Shown here piece after piece: positions 8,443 to 17,183 of a stretch of 64,000 nucleotides of DNA. The notes beneath the pieces are model-generated. The model was not told where the DNA came from. It did not search any database and worked only from the letters and a program-made list of their open reading frames with translations. The stretch lies in contig CACYXR010000005.1 in NCBI GenBank assembly GCA_902778455.1, forward strand, positions 1 to 64,000, written 5' to 3'. The number at the start of each line of letters is the position of its first letter. The first letter of the stretch is position 1. Source of the DNA: an uncultured Selenomonadaceae bacterium. GTDB lineage: Bacteria > Bacillota > Negativicutes > Selenomonadales > Selenomonadaceae. The position numbers and the translations under genes were made by a program.

Positions 8443-11274
8443 ATGGAAAACACCATTCGCATCCGCGGGGCGCGGGAGCATAATCTGAAGAATATCAACT
8501 TGGAGATTCCTCGTGACCAGCTGATCGTGATTACGGGGCTTTCGGGGTCGGGGAAGTCTTCGCTGGCTTTTGATACGATTTACGCCGAGGGACAGCGGCG
8601 GTATGTGGAGTCGCTTTCCGCGTATGCGCGGCAGTTCCTCGGGCAGATGGACAAGCCGGACGTGGATTTGATTGAGGGGCTTTCGCCGGCGATTTCCATC
8701 GACCAGAAGACGACGAGCCGCAATCCGCGCTCTACCGTTGGTACGGTGACGGAGATTTACGACTATTTGCGTCTTTTGTACGCGCGGGCGGGGCGCCCCC
8801 ATTGCCCGAACTGCGGCAAGCCGATTTCCCAGCAGACGCTGGACCAGATGCTTGACCAGATCCTGACGCTCGATGAGGGGACGAAGCTGTTGATCCTCGC
8901 GCAGATCGTGCGCGGGAAGAAGGGCGAGCACCGCAAGGTGTTCGAGCAGATTCGCCGTGAGGGTTTTGTACGTATGCGCGTGGACGGGGAGATTTACGAC
9001 GCCAGCGAGGAACCAGAGCTGGAGAAAAACAAGAAGCATACGATTGAAGTGGTAATCGATCGTCTTATCATTCGGGAGGGCATCCGCCAGCGTCTGGCCG
9101 ATTCGCTGGAGACGGCGCTGAAGCTCGGCGAGGGCGTCGTCTACGTGCAGGTGGTGGACGGCGAGCTTTTGATGTTCAGCCAGAATTTTGCCTGCATCGA
9201 TTGCGGCGTCAGCCTGCCGGAGCTTGCGCCGCGCATGTTCTCGTTCAACAGCCCTTTCGGCGCGTGTCCGGCGTGCAGCGGCATCGGCAGCCAGATGGAA
9301 TTCGACGAGGAGCTTGTGATGCCCGATCCGTCGCTTTCCGTCGCGCAGGGCGTTTTCGCGCCGCTGTCGAAGAATCTCAATTCCTATGCCATGTGCCAAA
9401 TGGACGGCGTACTGCGGAAATACGGCTGCACGATAGATACGCCGTTTTCCAAGCTGAAAAAGAAAGTACAGGATATCTTGCTCTATGGCTCCGGTGAGGA
9501 GTGCTTCGAATACGGCTATGAGAATATGTACGGCGAGTACAAGGAATATTACAATCCTTTCGAAGGCGTCATGCCGCTGCTTTCCCGCCGCTATCGGGAA
9601 TCGGACAGCGACGAGATGCGCGAGAGCTACGAGAATTACATGACGGTCACGCCCTGCCCGGTTTGCCATGGCGCGCGGTTGAAGCCGGAAACGCTGGCGG
9701 TGACAGTGGGAGGCAAGAGCATCCACGAGGCGACGCAGCTTACGATTCGCGATGCGGACGTGTTTTTTTCGTCTCTGGATTTGACGCCGCGTGAACAGAA
9801 AATCGCGGCGCAGATCTTGAAGGAAATTCACGCGCGCCTTGGATTCCTCGTTCACGTCGGGCTCGATTATCTGACGTTATCGCGGGCAGCGGGCACGCTT
9901 TCCGGCGGGGAGGCGCAGCGTATCCGGCTCGCGACGCAGATCGGCTCCGGTCTTGTCGGCGTGCTTTATATCCTCGATGAGCCGAGCATCGGGCTTCATC
10001 AGCGGGATAACGACCGGCTGCTGGATGCGCTGAAACGGCTTCGTGACCTCGGCAATACGCTGATCGTCGTCGAGCACGATGAGGACACGATGTACGCGGC
10101 GGACCAGATTATCGACATCGGGCCGGGCGCGGGTGAGCACGGCGGCGAGATTGTTGCGCAGGGAACGGCGGAGGAAGTCATGAAAGTGCCGGTATCAGTG
10201 ACCGGGCAATATTTGAGCCGTAAACGATTCATTCCCGTGCCGAAGACGCGGCGGCCGGGCAACGGGAATTTTCTTGAAATCGTTGGCGCGGCGGAAAACA
10301 ATCTGAAAAACCTAACTGTGCGTTTTCCGTTAGGGACTTTTACTCTTGTCACGGGCGTTTCCGGTTCGGGCAAGAGCACGCTGATCAACGAGATCCTTTA
10401 CAAGGGGATTGCCGCTCGGCTTTACCGCGCCAAGGGAAAGCCGGGACGGCACAAGGTCATTCACGGCTTGGAGAATATCGACAAAATCGTCAATATCGAC
10501 CAATCGCCGATTGGGCGCACGCCGCGTTCGAATCCCGCGACCTATACGGGCGTGTTCGACGCGATCCGCCAGCTTTTCAGCGGGACGCTTGAGGCGAAGA
10601 TGCGCGGCTACAAGGCGGGGCGGTTCAGCTTCAACGTGAAGGGCGGGCGCTGCGAGGCGTGTCGGGGCGACGGCATCATCAAGATCGAGATGCATTTCCT
10701 GCCGGACGTCTACGTTCCCTGCGAGGTCTGCAAAGGCGCGCGGTACAACCGCGAGACGTTGGAAGTTACTTACAAGGGCAAGACGATTTCCGACGTGCTG
10801 AACATGACCATCGACGAGGCGGTGGAATTTTTCGCCAACGTGCCGAGCATTGCCAGAAAAATGCAGGTAATTCAGGACGTGGGGCTTGGCTATGTGCGGC
10901 TCGGGCAGCCCGCCACGACGCTTTCGGGCGGCGAGGCGCAGCGCGTGAAGCTGGCAACGGAGCTTTCCCGCCGTTCGACGGGCAGGACGCTCTATATCTT
11001 AGATGAGCCGACCACAGGATTGCACACGGCGGACATCGAGAAACTGCTCGTGATTCTGCAGCGACTCGTGGACGGCGGAGACACGGTCATCGTCATCGAG
11101 CACAATCTCGACGTGATTAAGTCGGCAGACTATATCATCGACCTCGGCCCCGAGGGCGGCGACAAAGGCGGTACAATAGTCGCACAGGGCACGCCGGAGG
11201 AGATTGTCACGGTGAAGAAGTCGTATACGGGGAAATATTTGAAGCCCGTATTGAAGGAAAAACAGGGAAAGTAA
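8443..11274 (+). CDS. uvrA: Excinuclease ABC subunit A (UvrA)
   Basis: UvrA is the damage-sensing ABC ATPase of nucleotide excision repair. The 943-residue protein has the expected double architecture: N-terminal Walker [13 protein letters not shown] near residue 33, a CxxC zinc module (CPNCGKP), a second one in CIDCGVSLP...CPACSG, ABC signatures [12 protein letters not shown] and [12 protein letters not shown], the second Walker [11 protein letters not shown], and a CxxC pair in the C-terminal zinc finger (CEACRGDG...CEVCKG). The length is normal for the family. It is followed 18 bases later by uvrC and preceded by the glycosyltransferase pair rather than uvrB. Confidence 0.98.
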   Translation: MENTIRIRGAREHNLKNINLEIPRDQLIVITGLSGSGKSSLAFDTIYAEGQRRYVESLSAYARQFLGQMDKPDVDLIEGLSPAISIDQKTTSRNPRSTVGTVTEIYDYLRLLYARAGRPHCPNCGKPISQQTLDQMLDQILTLDEGTKLLILAQIVRGKKGEHRKVFEQIRREGFVRMRVDGEIYDASEEPELEKNKKHTIEVVIDRLIIREGIRQRLADSLETALKLGEGVVYVQVVDGELLMFSQNFACIDCGVSLPELAPRMFSFNSPFGACPACSGIGSQMEFDEELVMPDPSLSVAQGVFAPLSKNLNSYAMCQMDGVLRKYGCTIDTPFSKLKKKVQDILLYGSGEECFEYGYENMYGEYKEYYNPFEGVMPLLSRRYRESDSDEMRESYENYMTVTPCPVCHGARLKPETLAVTVGGKSIHEATQLTIRDADVFFSSLDLTPREQKIAAQILKEIHARLGFLVHVGLDYLTLSRAAGTLSGGEAQRIRLATQIGSGLVGVLYILDEPSIGLHQRDNDRLLDALKRLRDLGNTLIVVEHDEDTMYAADQIIDIGPGAGEHGGEIVAQGTAEEVMKVPVSVTGQYLSRKRFIPVPKTRRPGNGNFLEIVGAAENNLKNLTVRFPLGTFTLVTGVSGSGKSTLINEILYKGIAARLYRAKGKPGRHKVIHGLENIDKIVNIDQSPIGRTPRSNPATYTGVFDAIRQLFSGTLEAKMRGYKAGRFSFNVKGGRCEACRGDGIIKIEMHFLPDVYVPCEVCKGARYNRETLEVTYKGKTISDVLNMTIDEAVEFFANVPSIARKMQVIQDVGLGYVRLGQPATTLSGGEAQRVKLATELSRRSTGRTLYILDEPTTGLHTADIEKLLVILQRLVDGGDTVIVIEHNLDVIKSADYIIDLGPEGGDKGGTIVAQGTPEEIVTVKKSYTGKYLKPVLKEKQGK

Positions 11275-11292
11275 GCAAGGGAGGGGAGAAAC

Positions 11293-13101
11293 GTGACCAA
11301 TATCGAGGAAAAACTTGCGCTTCTTCCCGATTCGCCCGGCGTTTATATCATGAAGAACGCGCAGGGCAAGGTGATTTACGTCGGCAAGGCCGTGGTGCTG
11401 AAGAATCGTGTGCGCCAATATTTCCAAAACACAAAGAGTCATTCGCCGAAGGTGCGGGTGATGGTGTCACATATTGCCGATTTCGAGACGATCATGACGT
11501 CCACTGAGGTCGAGGCGCTGATTCTTGAATGCAACCTGATCAAGAAGCACCGTCCCCGTTACAATATCAGCCTGAAGGACGACAAGACCTATCCTTATGT
11601 CAAAGTGACGATGGCGGACGAATATCCGCGCGTGATGCTGACGCGACGCATCCTGAAGGATGGGGCGCGTTATTTCGGTCCCTATACGAATGTCGGCGCG
11701 GTGCATGAAAGCCTGAAGCTCCTGCGGCGGCTTTTCCCAATGCGGACCTGCAAGCATATGGATGTGGACAGGCCTTGCCTCGAATACCATATCAAGCGAT
11801 GCCTTGCGCCCTGTGTCGGCCTTGCGGATTTGGAGGAGTACCGCGACATGGTGCGTTCGGTCTGCCTGTTTTTGGAAGGAAGGACGGACGAGGTCGAGAA
11901 GGCATTGGAAACGCGCATGGAAGCGGCGGCGGAGCATTTGCAGTTCGAATTGGCGGCGCGGCTCCGCGACCAGCTTAAGGCGGTACGACGCGTCGCGGAG
12001 AAGCAGAATATCGTGACAGGTTACGGCGATCAGGACGCGGTGGGCATGGCGCGGTCCGGTCTCGGCGTCTGCGTGCAGATGTTCCTGGTTCGTGCGGGAA
12101 AGATGGTCGGACGCGAGCATTTCCATATGTCGGGCAGCGAGGCAGAAAGCGACGAAGCGCTGCTGTCCGCCTTCCTGAAGCAGTATTATTATCGGGCGGC
12201 GTTTATCCCTAAAGAGATATTGTTGCCCTGTCCCATCGAGGAGCAGACGGTCATCGAGGAATGGCTGACGGCGAGGAAAGGCGCAAAGGTTTCGCTTCTT
12301 TTGCCCCAGCGCGGGCAGAAGCACGAAATTGTGCAGATGGCCGAGACGAACGCGGAGAAATATCTGGCGGACGAGGCGGCGCGGATCCAGACAGCAACGG
12401 CGCAGACTGAAGGGGCGGTGGAGGAACTGGGACGAGCCCTAGGCCTTGCGAAAAAACCGTGGCGTATGGAGTGCTTTGATATTTCCCATATCCAAGGCTC
12501 GGAAACAGTGGCTTCGATGGTCGTGTTCGAGGGCGGCGTTCCGAAAAAATCGGACTATCGCCGTTTCAAGATCAATAGCGCCGAGGGAAAACCGGATGAT
12601 TTCCTTTCCATGCGCGAGGTCACGACTCGGCGTTATGGAAAGCCGGATGTGGAGAATATGCCCGATTTGATTGTCATTGACGGCGGGTTGGGGCAGCTCG
12701 GCTCGGCGCTTTCGATTATCCGGGGGGCTGGGCATACGACGCCGGTAATCGGTCTGGCAAAACAGTTTGAACTCATATTCGTCGAGGGCACGAATGTGCC
12801 GGTGGAATTGCCGCGCCACAGTCAGGCGCTGTATTTGATGCAGCGCATTCGAGACGAAGCGCACCGTTTCGCGATTACCTACCATCGGAAACTGCGCGGC
12901 AAGCGCAATCTCGTATCGGTGCTCGACCATGTGGAGGGCATCGGCCCGACGCGAAGGAAAGCCCTTTGGGCGCATTTCGGGACTCTGGACAAGATCAAGG
13001 CGGCGACGGTAGAAGAGCTTGCCGCCGTGAAAGGCATGAACCGCCCGTCGGCGCAAGCGGTTTACAATTTCTTTGCCGTACAAAAAAAGACAGAGTATTA
13101 A
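11293..13101 (+). CDS. uvrC: Excinuclease ABC subunit C (UvrC)
   Basis: UvrC makes the two incisions flanking a lesion. The 602-residue protein opens with the GIY-YIG nuclease domain (PGVYIMKN...KVIYVGKA, residues 14-38), has a UVR domain near 208-240 ([15 protein letters not shown]), an RNase H-like endonuclease half ([21 protein letters not shown] and VIDGGLGQL), and C-terminal helix-hairpin-helix motifs ([17 protein letters not shown]). The start codon is GTG with GGAGGGGAG upstream. A strong terminator stands directly after the stop and ends the uvr transcript. Confidence 0.98.
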   Translation: MTNIEEKLALLPDSPGVYIMKNAQGKVIYVGKAVVLKNRVRQYFQNTKSHSPKVRVMVSHIADFETIMTSTEVEALILECNLIKKHRPRYNISLKDDKTYPYVKVTMADEYPRVMLTRRILKDGARYFGPYTNVGAVHESLKLLRRLFPMRTCKHMDVDRPCLEYHIKRCLAPCVGLADLEEYRDMVRSVCLFLEGRTDEVEKALETRMEAAAEHLQFELAARLRDQLKAVRRVAEKQNIVTGYGDQDAVGMARSGLGVCVQMFLVRAGKMVGREHFHMSGSEAESDEALLSAFLKQYYYRAAFIPKEILLPCPIEEQTVIEEWLTARKGAKVSLLLPQRGQKHEIVQMAETNAEKYLADEAARIQTATAQTEGAVEELGRALGLAKKPWRMECFDISHIQGSETVASMVVFEGGVPKKSDYRRFKINSAEGKPDDFLSMREVTTRRYGKPDVENMPDLIVIDGGLGQLGSALSIIRGAGHTTPVIGLAKQFELIFVEGTNVPVELPRHSQALYLMQRIRDEAHRFAITYHRKLRGKRNLVSVLDHVEGIGPTRRKALWAHFGTLDKIKAATVEELAAVKGMNRPSAQAVYNFFAVQKKTEY

Positions 13102-13134
13102 TCCTCGCAGAATTTTTTGCGAGGATTTTATTTT
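13102..13134 (+). terminator. Terminator after uvrC
   Basis: An 8-bp stem, TCCTCGCA at 13102-13109 with TGCGAGGA at 13118-13125, followed by TTTTATTTT. Confidence 0.88.
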
Positions 13135-13160
13135 GTGGGGATTTTTTCGGAAAAATACGC

Positions 13161-13166
13161 TATAAT
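13161..13166 (+). promoter_or_regulatory. Candidate -10 box for the rubredoxin gene
   Basis: A perfect TATAAT lies about 43 bases before the rubredoxin start, right after the uvrC terminator. No convincing -35 box is seen at 16-18 bases. Confidence 0.4.
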
Positions 13167-13208
13167 ATCAATGACCGAACAATATTGTTACGAGGGAGGT
13201 TACTGATT

Positions 13209-13373
13209 ATGAAAAAATGGGTTTGCGGCGTTTGCGGGTGGATTTATGACGAGGCGGCGGGCGATCCTGATTACGATCTCGCGCCGGGCGTGGCGTTCGG
13301 AGATTTGCCGGAGGACTTTGTCTGCCCGATGTGCGGCGTTGGCAAGGATCAGTTTGAGGAATTGAAAGAATAA
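13209..13373 (+). CDS. Rubredoxin
   Basis: A 54-residue one-iron electron carrier. Two CxxCG knuckles, CGVCGWIYD (residues 6-14) and [11 protein letters not shown] (39-49), bind the Fe(Cys)4 centre, and the spacing and length are typical of anaerobe rubredoxins. It probably passes electrons to oxygen- or peroxide-detoxifying enzymes in the cytoplasm. GAGGGAGGT is the ribosome binding site. Malate dehydrogenase follows 30 bases later, so the two may be cotranscribed, though no functional link is known. Confidence 0.97.
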   Translation: MKKWVCGVCGWIYDEAAGDPDYDLAPGVAFGDLPEDFVCPMCGVGKDQFEELKE

Positions 13374-13403
13374 ATTTTGCAAAAGGCAAGGAGTGAAGAG
13401 ATA

Positions 13404-14354
13404 ATGAAGGTTACGGTGGTCGGTGCGGGCAATGTGGGCGCTACGGTTGCGAATGTCATTGCGATGAAGAATTTTGCCAGCGAGGTCGTCCTTTTGGACA
13501 TCAAGGAGGGCATCGCCGAGGGCAAGTCGATGGACATGATGCAGTCGGCGCCGATGCTGGGGATTGATACGACGGTTACGGGCGTCACGAACGACTATGC
13601 GGCGACATTCGGCTCGAAGGTCATCGTCGTGACGTCGGGTATTCCGAGAAAGCCAGGTATGTCTCGCGAGGATTTGATCGGCACGAACGCGAAAATCGTC
13701 AAGGGTGTCGTGGATCAGGCGTTGGCTTATTCGCCAGACGCAATTATCATTATCATCTCGAACCCGATGGATGCGATGACGTATCTGACGCTGAAGGATA
13801 CGCGTCTGCCGCGTAACCGTGTCATCGGCTTGGGCGGCCTTCTCGACAGCAGCCGGTTCAAATATTATATTGCGAAGGCACTCCGCCAGGCGGGTATTCC
13901 GGCGTCGCTGACTGATGTGGACGGCATGGTCATCGGCGGGCACAACGACAAGACAATGGTGCCGCTGGTCAGCTATGCCGCGTATCGCGGCATTCCAATC
14001 ACGAAGCTTTTGCCTGCGCCGGTCATTGAGGACGTGGTGGCGAAGACGAAGACGGGCGGTGCGACGCTGACGGGCCTGATCGGCACGTCGGCATGGTATG
14101 CGCCGGGCGCTGCGGTCGCGACGCTGGTCGGCTCGATTGTCACCGACGCGCGCAAGCTGATTCCCTGCTGCGTTTATCTTGACGGGGAATACGGCGAACA
14201 CGATCTCTGCATCGGTGTTCCGGTTATTCTCGGAGCGAAAGGTGTGGAGCGTATCGTCGACGTTGCGCTGGAAGGAAGCGAGAAGGAAGCCTTCGAAGCG
14301 AGTGTCGTGGCGGCGCGGGAGACGAACGCATTGCTTGATACTGCGCTTGCTTAA
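13404..14354 (+). CDS. mdh: Malate dehydrogenase (LDH-like type)
   Basis: The enzyme interconverts malate and oxaloacetate with NAD(H), here probably on the reductive arm to succinate and propionate. The 316-residue protein has the Rossmann glycine motif GAGNVGATVA at 7-16, the substrate-loop SGIPRKPGMSREDL with the arginine that selects malate over lactate, and SNPMDAMTY. The catalytic loop reads GGHNDKTMVP where GGHGD is usual; the catalytic His is present but Gly is replaced by Asn. ATG 13404 has AAGGAG upstream, whereas TTG at 13377 has none. Methylmalonyl-CoA mutase genes elsewhere in the window fit the same pathway. Confidence 0.93.
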   Translation: MKVTVVGAGNVGATVANVIAMKNFASEVVLLDIKEGIAEGKSMDMMQSAPMLGIDTTVTGVTNDYAATFGSKVIVVTSGIPRKPGMSREDLIGTNAKIVKGVVDQALAYSPDAIIIIISNPMDAMTYLTLKDTRLPRNRVIGLGGLLDSSRFKYYIAKALRQAGIPASLTDVDGMVIGGHNDKTMVPLVSYAAYRGIPITKLLPAPVIEDVVAKTKTGGATLTGLIGTSAWYAPGAAVATLVGSIVTDARKLIPCCVYLDGEYGEHDLCIGVPVILGAKGVERIVDVALEGSEKEAFEASVVAARETNALLDTALA

Positions 14355-14458
14355 AAATTTTCAAAAAATAGACCAATGTTCTCATTTTCCTCTTAAGTTT
14401 TTTTCCATTTCTTACGATATAGAAGATAGGAAACGGTTATCGAAAGGAGGAAGAGATC

Positions 14459-14743
14459 ATGAAAGGGCGTGTGGAAAGAATTTCGCCGGTGCAGGGTGTG
14501 GCGTTTGATGTCGCGCGCTCCTTTGAGGATCGGCGCGGTTTTGCCGACCATAATGGCGGGCAGTCGTTTCGCCAAATGCTGGACAAAGCGATGCAGACGG
14601 TGAGGAAGCCGTTTGCGTCTGCGGAGAAGGGCGAAGCCAAACCGTCTGACGCGTATGTGGTAAACGTGACGCGGGCGACGCAGTCTCTTTTCTACAATGA
14701 CGGGACTGCATTGGAAGGAATTGGGAATCTACTCCATGAGTAA
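14459..14743 (+). CDS. Small conserved-looking protein of unknown function
   Basis: A 94-residue soluble protein that I do not recognise. It begins MKGRVERISPVQGVAFDV and contains a mixed basic/acidic helix region (FRQMLDKAMQTVRKPF). There is no signal peptide, membrane segment or cysteine. AAAGGAGG precedes the ATG at good spacing and the gene overlaps the tadA start by 8 bases, which supports real translation. The 104-base gap upstream has a sequence resembling a sigma-28 promoter: TAAGTTTT, 11 bases, then TACGATAT. If that is real, the gene would belong to the motility regulon; this is tentative. Confidence 0.6.
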   Translation: MKGRVERISPVQGVAFDVARSFEDRRGFADHNGGQSFRQMLDKAMQTVRKPFASAEKGEAKPSDAYVVNVTRATQSLFYNDGTALEGIGNLLHE

Positions 14744-15188
14744 AGATCGGGAATATATGGCAATAGCTTTGGACGAAGCGCGTCTGGCTATGGAATCCGG
14801 CGAAGTGCCGGTCGGCGCCGTCCTCATCGACGATGAGGGCGGCGCTGTCGTACGCGCCCATAATCTGCGTGAAACGGAAAGTGACGCTACCGCACACGCG
14901 GAAATCTTGGCGATACGTGAAGCTGGGCGGCGGCTGTCCAGATGGCGGCTGGCCGGATGTACGCTGTATGTGACGCTGGAGCCGTGCCCCATGTGTGCGG
15001 GGGCAATCATGGCGGCACGTATTTCACGCCTTGTGTATGGTGCACCGGATGCGAGAGCGGGGGCGGTGGAGTCGATTTTCAATATTCCCGGCCATCCGTC
15101 TTTGGCGCCGATGCCGGAGATTACCGCCGGCGTGATGGAGGACGAATGCAAGGCGCTGCTGCAAACATTTTTCGCGGCGCGGCGATGA
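14736..15188 (+). CDS. tadA: tRNA-specific adenosine deaminase (TadA)
   Basis: TadA converts adenosine-34 to inosine in tRNA-Arg(ACG) so that it can read several codons. The 150-residue protein has the cytidine-deaminase zinc motifs HAEILAIREAG (His and proton-shuttle Glu) and PCPMCAGAI (two Cys ligands). ATG 14736, within ATGAGTAA shared with the upstream stop, gives MSKDREYM and the usual family length; an earlier in-frame ATG at 14697 would add 13 unlikely residues. Coupling to the upstream small gene is implied by the overlap. Confidence 0.95.
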   Translation: MSKDREYMAIALDEARLAMESGEVPVGAVLIDDEGGAVVRAHNLRETESDATAHAEILAIREAGRRLSRWRLAGCTLYVTLEPCPMCAGAIMAARISRLVYGAPDARAGAVESIFNIPGHPSLAPMPEITAGVMEDECKALLQTFFAARR

Positions 15189-15201
15189 AATTTCTTTTTC
15201 A

Positions 15202-15230
15202 TTGCGAGGGCAGTGCGGCTATGATATGAT
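15202..15230 (+). promoter_or_regulatory. Sigma-70 type promoter
   Basis: TTGCGA (15202-15207) and TATGAT (15225-15230) are separated by 17 bases. This would drive the HExxH protein, maf and radC, which are linked by overlaps. Confidence 0.6.
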
Positions 15231-15274
15231 ATGGTCAAAGAGAATTCAGGGAATATAAAAAGGAGGTCATCGGT

Positions 15275-15823
15275 ATGGGAATGAACGGAATCAATGGGAT
15301 TGGCGGCACGGGTGCGACCTATGGCTATGACCGTTTCAAGGACGAGCCTTTGGACCCGGGTACGCAGAAAGAGGAATGGCAGGAGCCGCAAGGTGTCGAG
15401 GGTGAGGAAGAGGAAGAAAACGCTGCCGATCGGATGGGCAAGAAACCGGGAAAGAAATCTTCCCCCGCCGAGTGCGAGACCTGCAAGAACAGGAAGTATC
15501 AAGACGGCTCTAATGAAATGGTGTCTTTCAAGGCCGCCGGGCATATCGCCCCGAGTAATGCGGCGATGGTCGTCATGGGGCACGAGCAGGAGCATGTGTC
15601 GAACGCGTATCGCAAGGCAGAGCTTGGCGGCGGCGAGGTCGAGCGCGCTTCCGTGCGTCTCAAGACCGATATTTGTCCTGAGTGCGGGCGTACATACATT
15701 TCCGGCGGAGAGACTACGACGCAGATTAAATACTATAATGAAAGAAATCCGTACCAAAAAGATATGAAGGAATCGGACGCGGTCAATAAATATCGCGGTG
15801 CGAATGTGGATATGGATCAATGA
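15275..15823 (+). CDS. Putative HExxH metalloprotease-like protein with zinc-ribbon cysteines
   Basis: A 182-residue protein with no signal peptide. The first 65 residues are glycine- and glutamate-rich and look disordered. The core begins with CETCKNRKYQDGS (about 69-81), then VSFKAAGHIAP, then an HExxH motif in MGHEQEHVSNAYRKA (about residue 107), and a second cysteine pair in CPECGRTYISGG. HExxH suggests a zinc peptidase of the SprA-related kind, but whether it is active is unknown; the two CxxC pairs could form a separate zinc ribbon. AAAAGGAGG precedes the ATG. maf starts inside its stop codon (ATGA), so the genes are translationally coupled. Confidence 0.7.
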   Translation: MGMNGINGIGGTGATYGYDRFKDEPLDPGTQKEEWQEPQGVEGEEEEENAADRMGKKPGKKSSPAECETCKNRKYQDGSNEMVSFKAAGHIAPSNAAMVVMGHEQEHVSNAYRKAELGGGEVERASVRLKTDICPECGRTYISGGETTTQIKYYNERNPYQKDMKESDAVNKYRGANVDMDQ

Positions 15824-16398
15824 CAACAGGTGAGACTTTGATTTTGGCTTCGGCGTCACCCCGGCGGCAGGAGCTTCTGCAGCAGATTGGCTGTGAGTTC
15901 CGCATCGTCGTCAGCGACGCAGATGAGCTTTCGGGCGACGGGATTCCGCCGGATCGGCTTGCGGCGGAAAACGCGCGTCGAAAAGCCGAGGATGTGGCTG
16001 CGAAAGCAGGCGGCAATGCGCCGGTGCTAGGAGCGGACACGGTTGTTGCCGTGGATGGAAAGATTTTAGGCAAGCCGAAGGACGCGGCGGATGCCGCGCG
16101 GATGCTGCGGCTTCTTTCGGGGCGGCAGCATTTTGTTTATACCGGTATCGCTCTCGCGTATCGGGGCGAGGTGTATATAGATGTTGTGCGGACGGCGGTT
16201 TGGGTAGACACGCTTTCCGATGAGGAAATTACCGCGTATATCGCGACGGGAGAGCCGATGGACAAAGCGGGGGCCTACGCGGTGCAGGGGATTGCGGCAA
16301 AGTTCATTCCACGCGTGGACGGCTCGTTTTCCAACGTAGTCGGCCTGCCGCTTTACGCGGTCAGGGAACTTGTGCGAAAGGCAGGGATTGTTCTTTGA
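15820..16398 (+). CDS. maf: Maf family nucleotide pyrophosphatase
   Basis: Maf proteins hydrolyse non-canonical or excess nucleoside triphosphates, usually dTTP and UTP, to monophosphates. The 192-residue sequence opens with the family motif LILASASPRRQELL (about residues 6-19), followed by GADTVVAVDGKILGKP, and ends at the usual length. The start overlaps the preceding stop as ATGA, and its own stop overlaps the radC start as TTGA, so three genes are chained by four-base overlaps. It acts in the cytoplasm. Confidence 0.93.
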   Translation: MTTGETLILASASPRRQELLQQIGCEFRIVVSDADELSGDGIPPDRLAAENARRKAEDVAAKAGGNAPVLGADTVVAVDGKILGKPKDAADAARMLRLLSGRQHFVYTGIALAYRGEVYIDVVRTAVWVDTLSDEEITAYIATGEPMDKAGAYAVQGIAAKFIPRVDGSFSNVVGLPLYAVRELVRKAGIVL

Positions 16399-17087
16399 CA
16401 GTGATGGTGCGGGATCTTCCCCAGGAAGAGCGCCCGCGTGAAAAACTGATCCAGCGGGGTGCAGCGGCGCTCAGCGATACGGAGTTGCTGGCAATCCTGC
16501 TCAGAACCGGTACGTCTTCGGTTTCGGTGCTCCATTTGGCGGAAGAGGTCTTGGCGAAATATAAGGACAAGGGGCTTGTCTCTATCATGAATATTTCGCC
16601 GCAGGAGATTGCGACGGTGCATGGCGTGGGGCTTGCAAAAGCGGCCACTATCGTTGCCGCTGTCGAGTTGGGACGAAGGCTCTCTGCAAAGGCGGCGCAG
16701 AAGCTGGAAAAAATTGAGGGACCGGAGGATGTGGCGCATTACGCGTCGCCGCTGCTTCGGTTCGAGCAGAAAGAGCATTTCCTCGTCATGCTGCTGGATG
16801 TGCGGAACCGGGTACTCGCGATGCCGACGGTTTCCATCGGAAGCCTTACGGCGTCGGTGGCGCATCCGAGGGAGATTTTCCGCGAGGCGATACGGTACTC
16901 CGCTGCCAATATGATATTGATCCACAATCACCCCAGCGGCGATCCGACGCCGAGCAGGGAAGACGTGCAAATCACGAAGCAGATGATGAAAGCAGGGGAG
17001 ATCATGGGGATTCCCGTGCTCGACCATGTCATTATCGCGGGCGACGGGTTTTTGTCATTGAAAGAGGCAGACTGTTTGGGACTTTGA
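16395..17087 (+). CDS. radC: RadC family JAB-domain protein
   Basis: A 230-residue protein of the RadC family. Residues 5-20 (VRDLPQEERPREKLIQ) are the family N terminus, a helix-hairpin-helix segment follows (VHGVGLAKAATI), and the JAMM metal motif is in LIHNHPSGDPTPSREDV. The biochemical role is not settled: the original link to DNA repair has been questioned, and a metallo-isopeptidase-like fold is all that the sequence shows. TTG 16395 overlaps the maf stop; ATG 16404 is an alternative start three codons later. The adjacent maf-radC order is common in Firmicutes. Confidence 0.92.
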   Translation: MTVMVRDLPQEERPREKLIQRGAAALSDTELLAILLRTGTSSVSVLHLAEEVLAKYKDKGLVSIMNISPQEIATVHGVGLAKAATIVAAVELGRRLSAKAAQKLEKIEGPEDVAHYASPLLRFEQKEHFLVMLLDVRNRVLAMPTVSIGSLTASVAHPREIFREAIRYSAANMILIHNHPSGDPTPSREDVQITKQMMKAGEIMGIPVLDHVIIAGDGFLSLKEADCLGL

Positions 17088-17113
17088 TGTCATAGACAGA
17101 TTGCCTTTTTAAA

Positions 17114-17143
17114 TTGACTTTATGCAGTGGATTAATATATAAT
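17114..17143 (+). promoter_or_regulatory. alaS promoter
   Basis: TTGACT (17114-17119), 18 bases, TATAAT (17138-17143). Transcription would start about 30-35 bases before the alaS start. There is no room for a T-box leader. Confidence 0.65.
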
Positions 17144-17183
17144 TATTGAGTTTAATGATAGAATTTCTTAGGAGCTGATTGTT

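Noticed and set aside
3535-13101. Prophage or mobile element around the low-GC glycosyltransferases
   Set aside because: No integrase, transposase, terminal repeat or attachment site was found. Local duplication explains the structure better.
14393-14897. Minus-strand open frames across tadA and its upstream gene
   Set aside because: They have no ribosome binding site and no recognisable product, and they shadow well-supported genes with clear deaminase motifs.
17088-17183. T-box in front of alaS
   Set aside because: Only 96 bases lie between radC and alaS and they hold a simple promoter. There is no antiterminator sequence.
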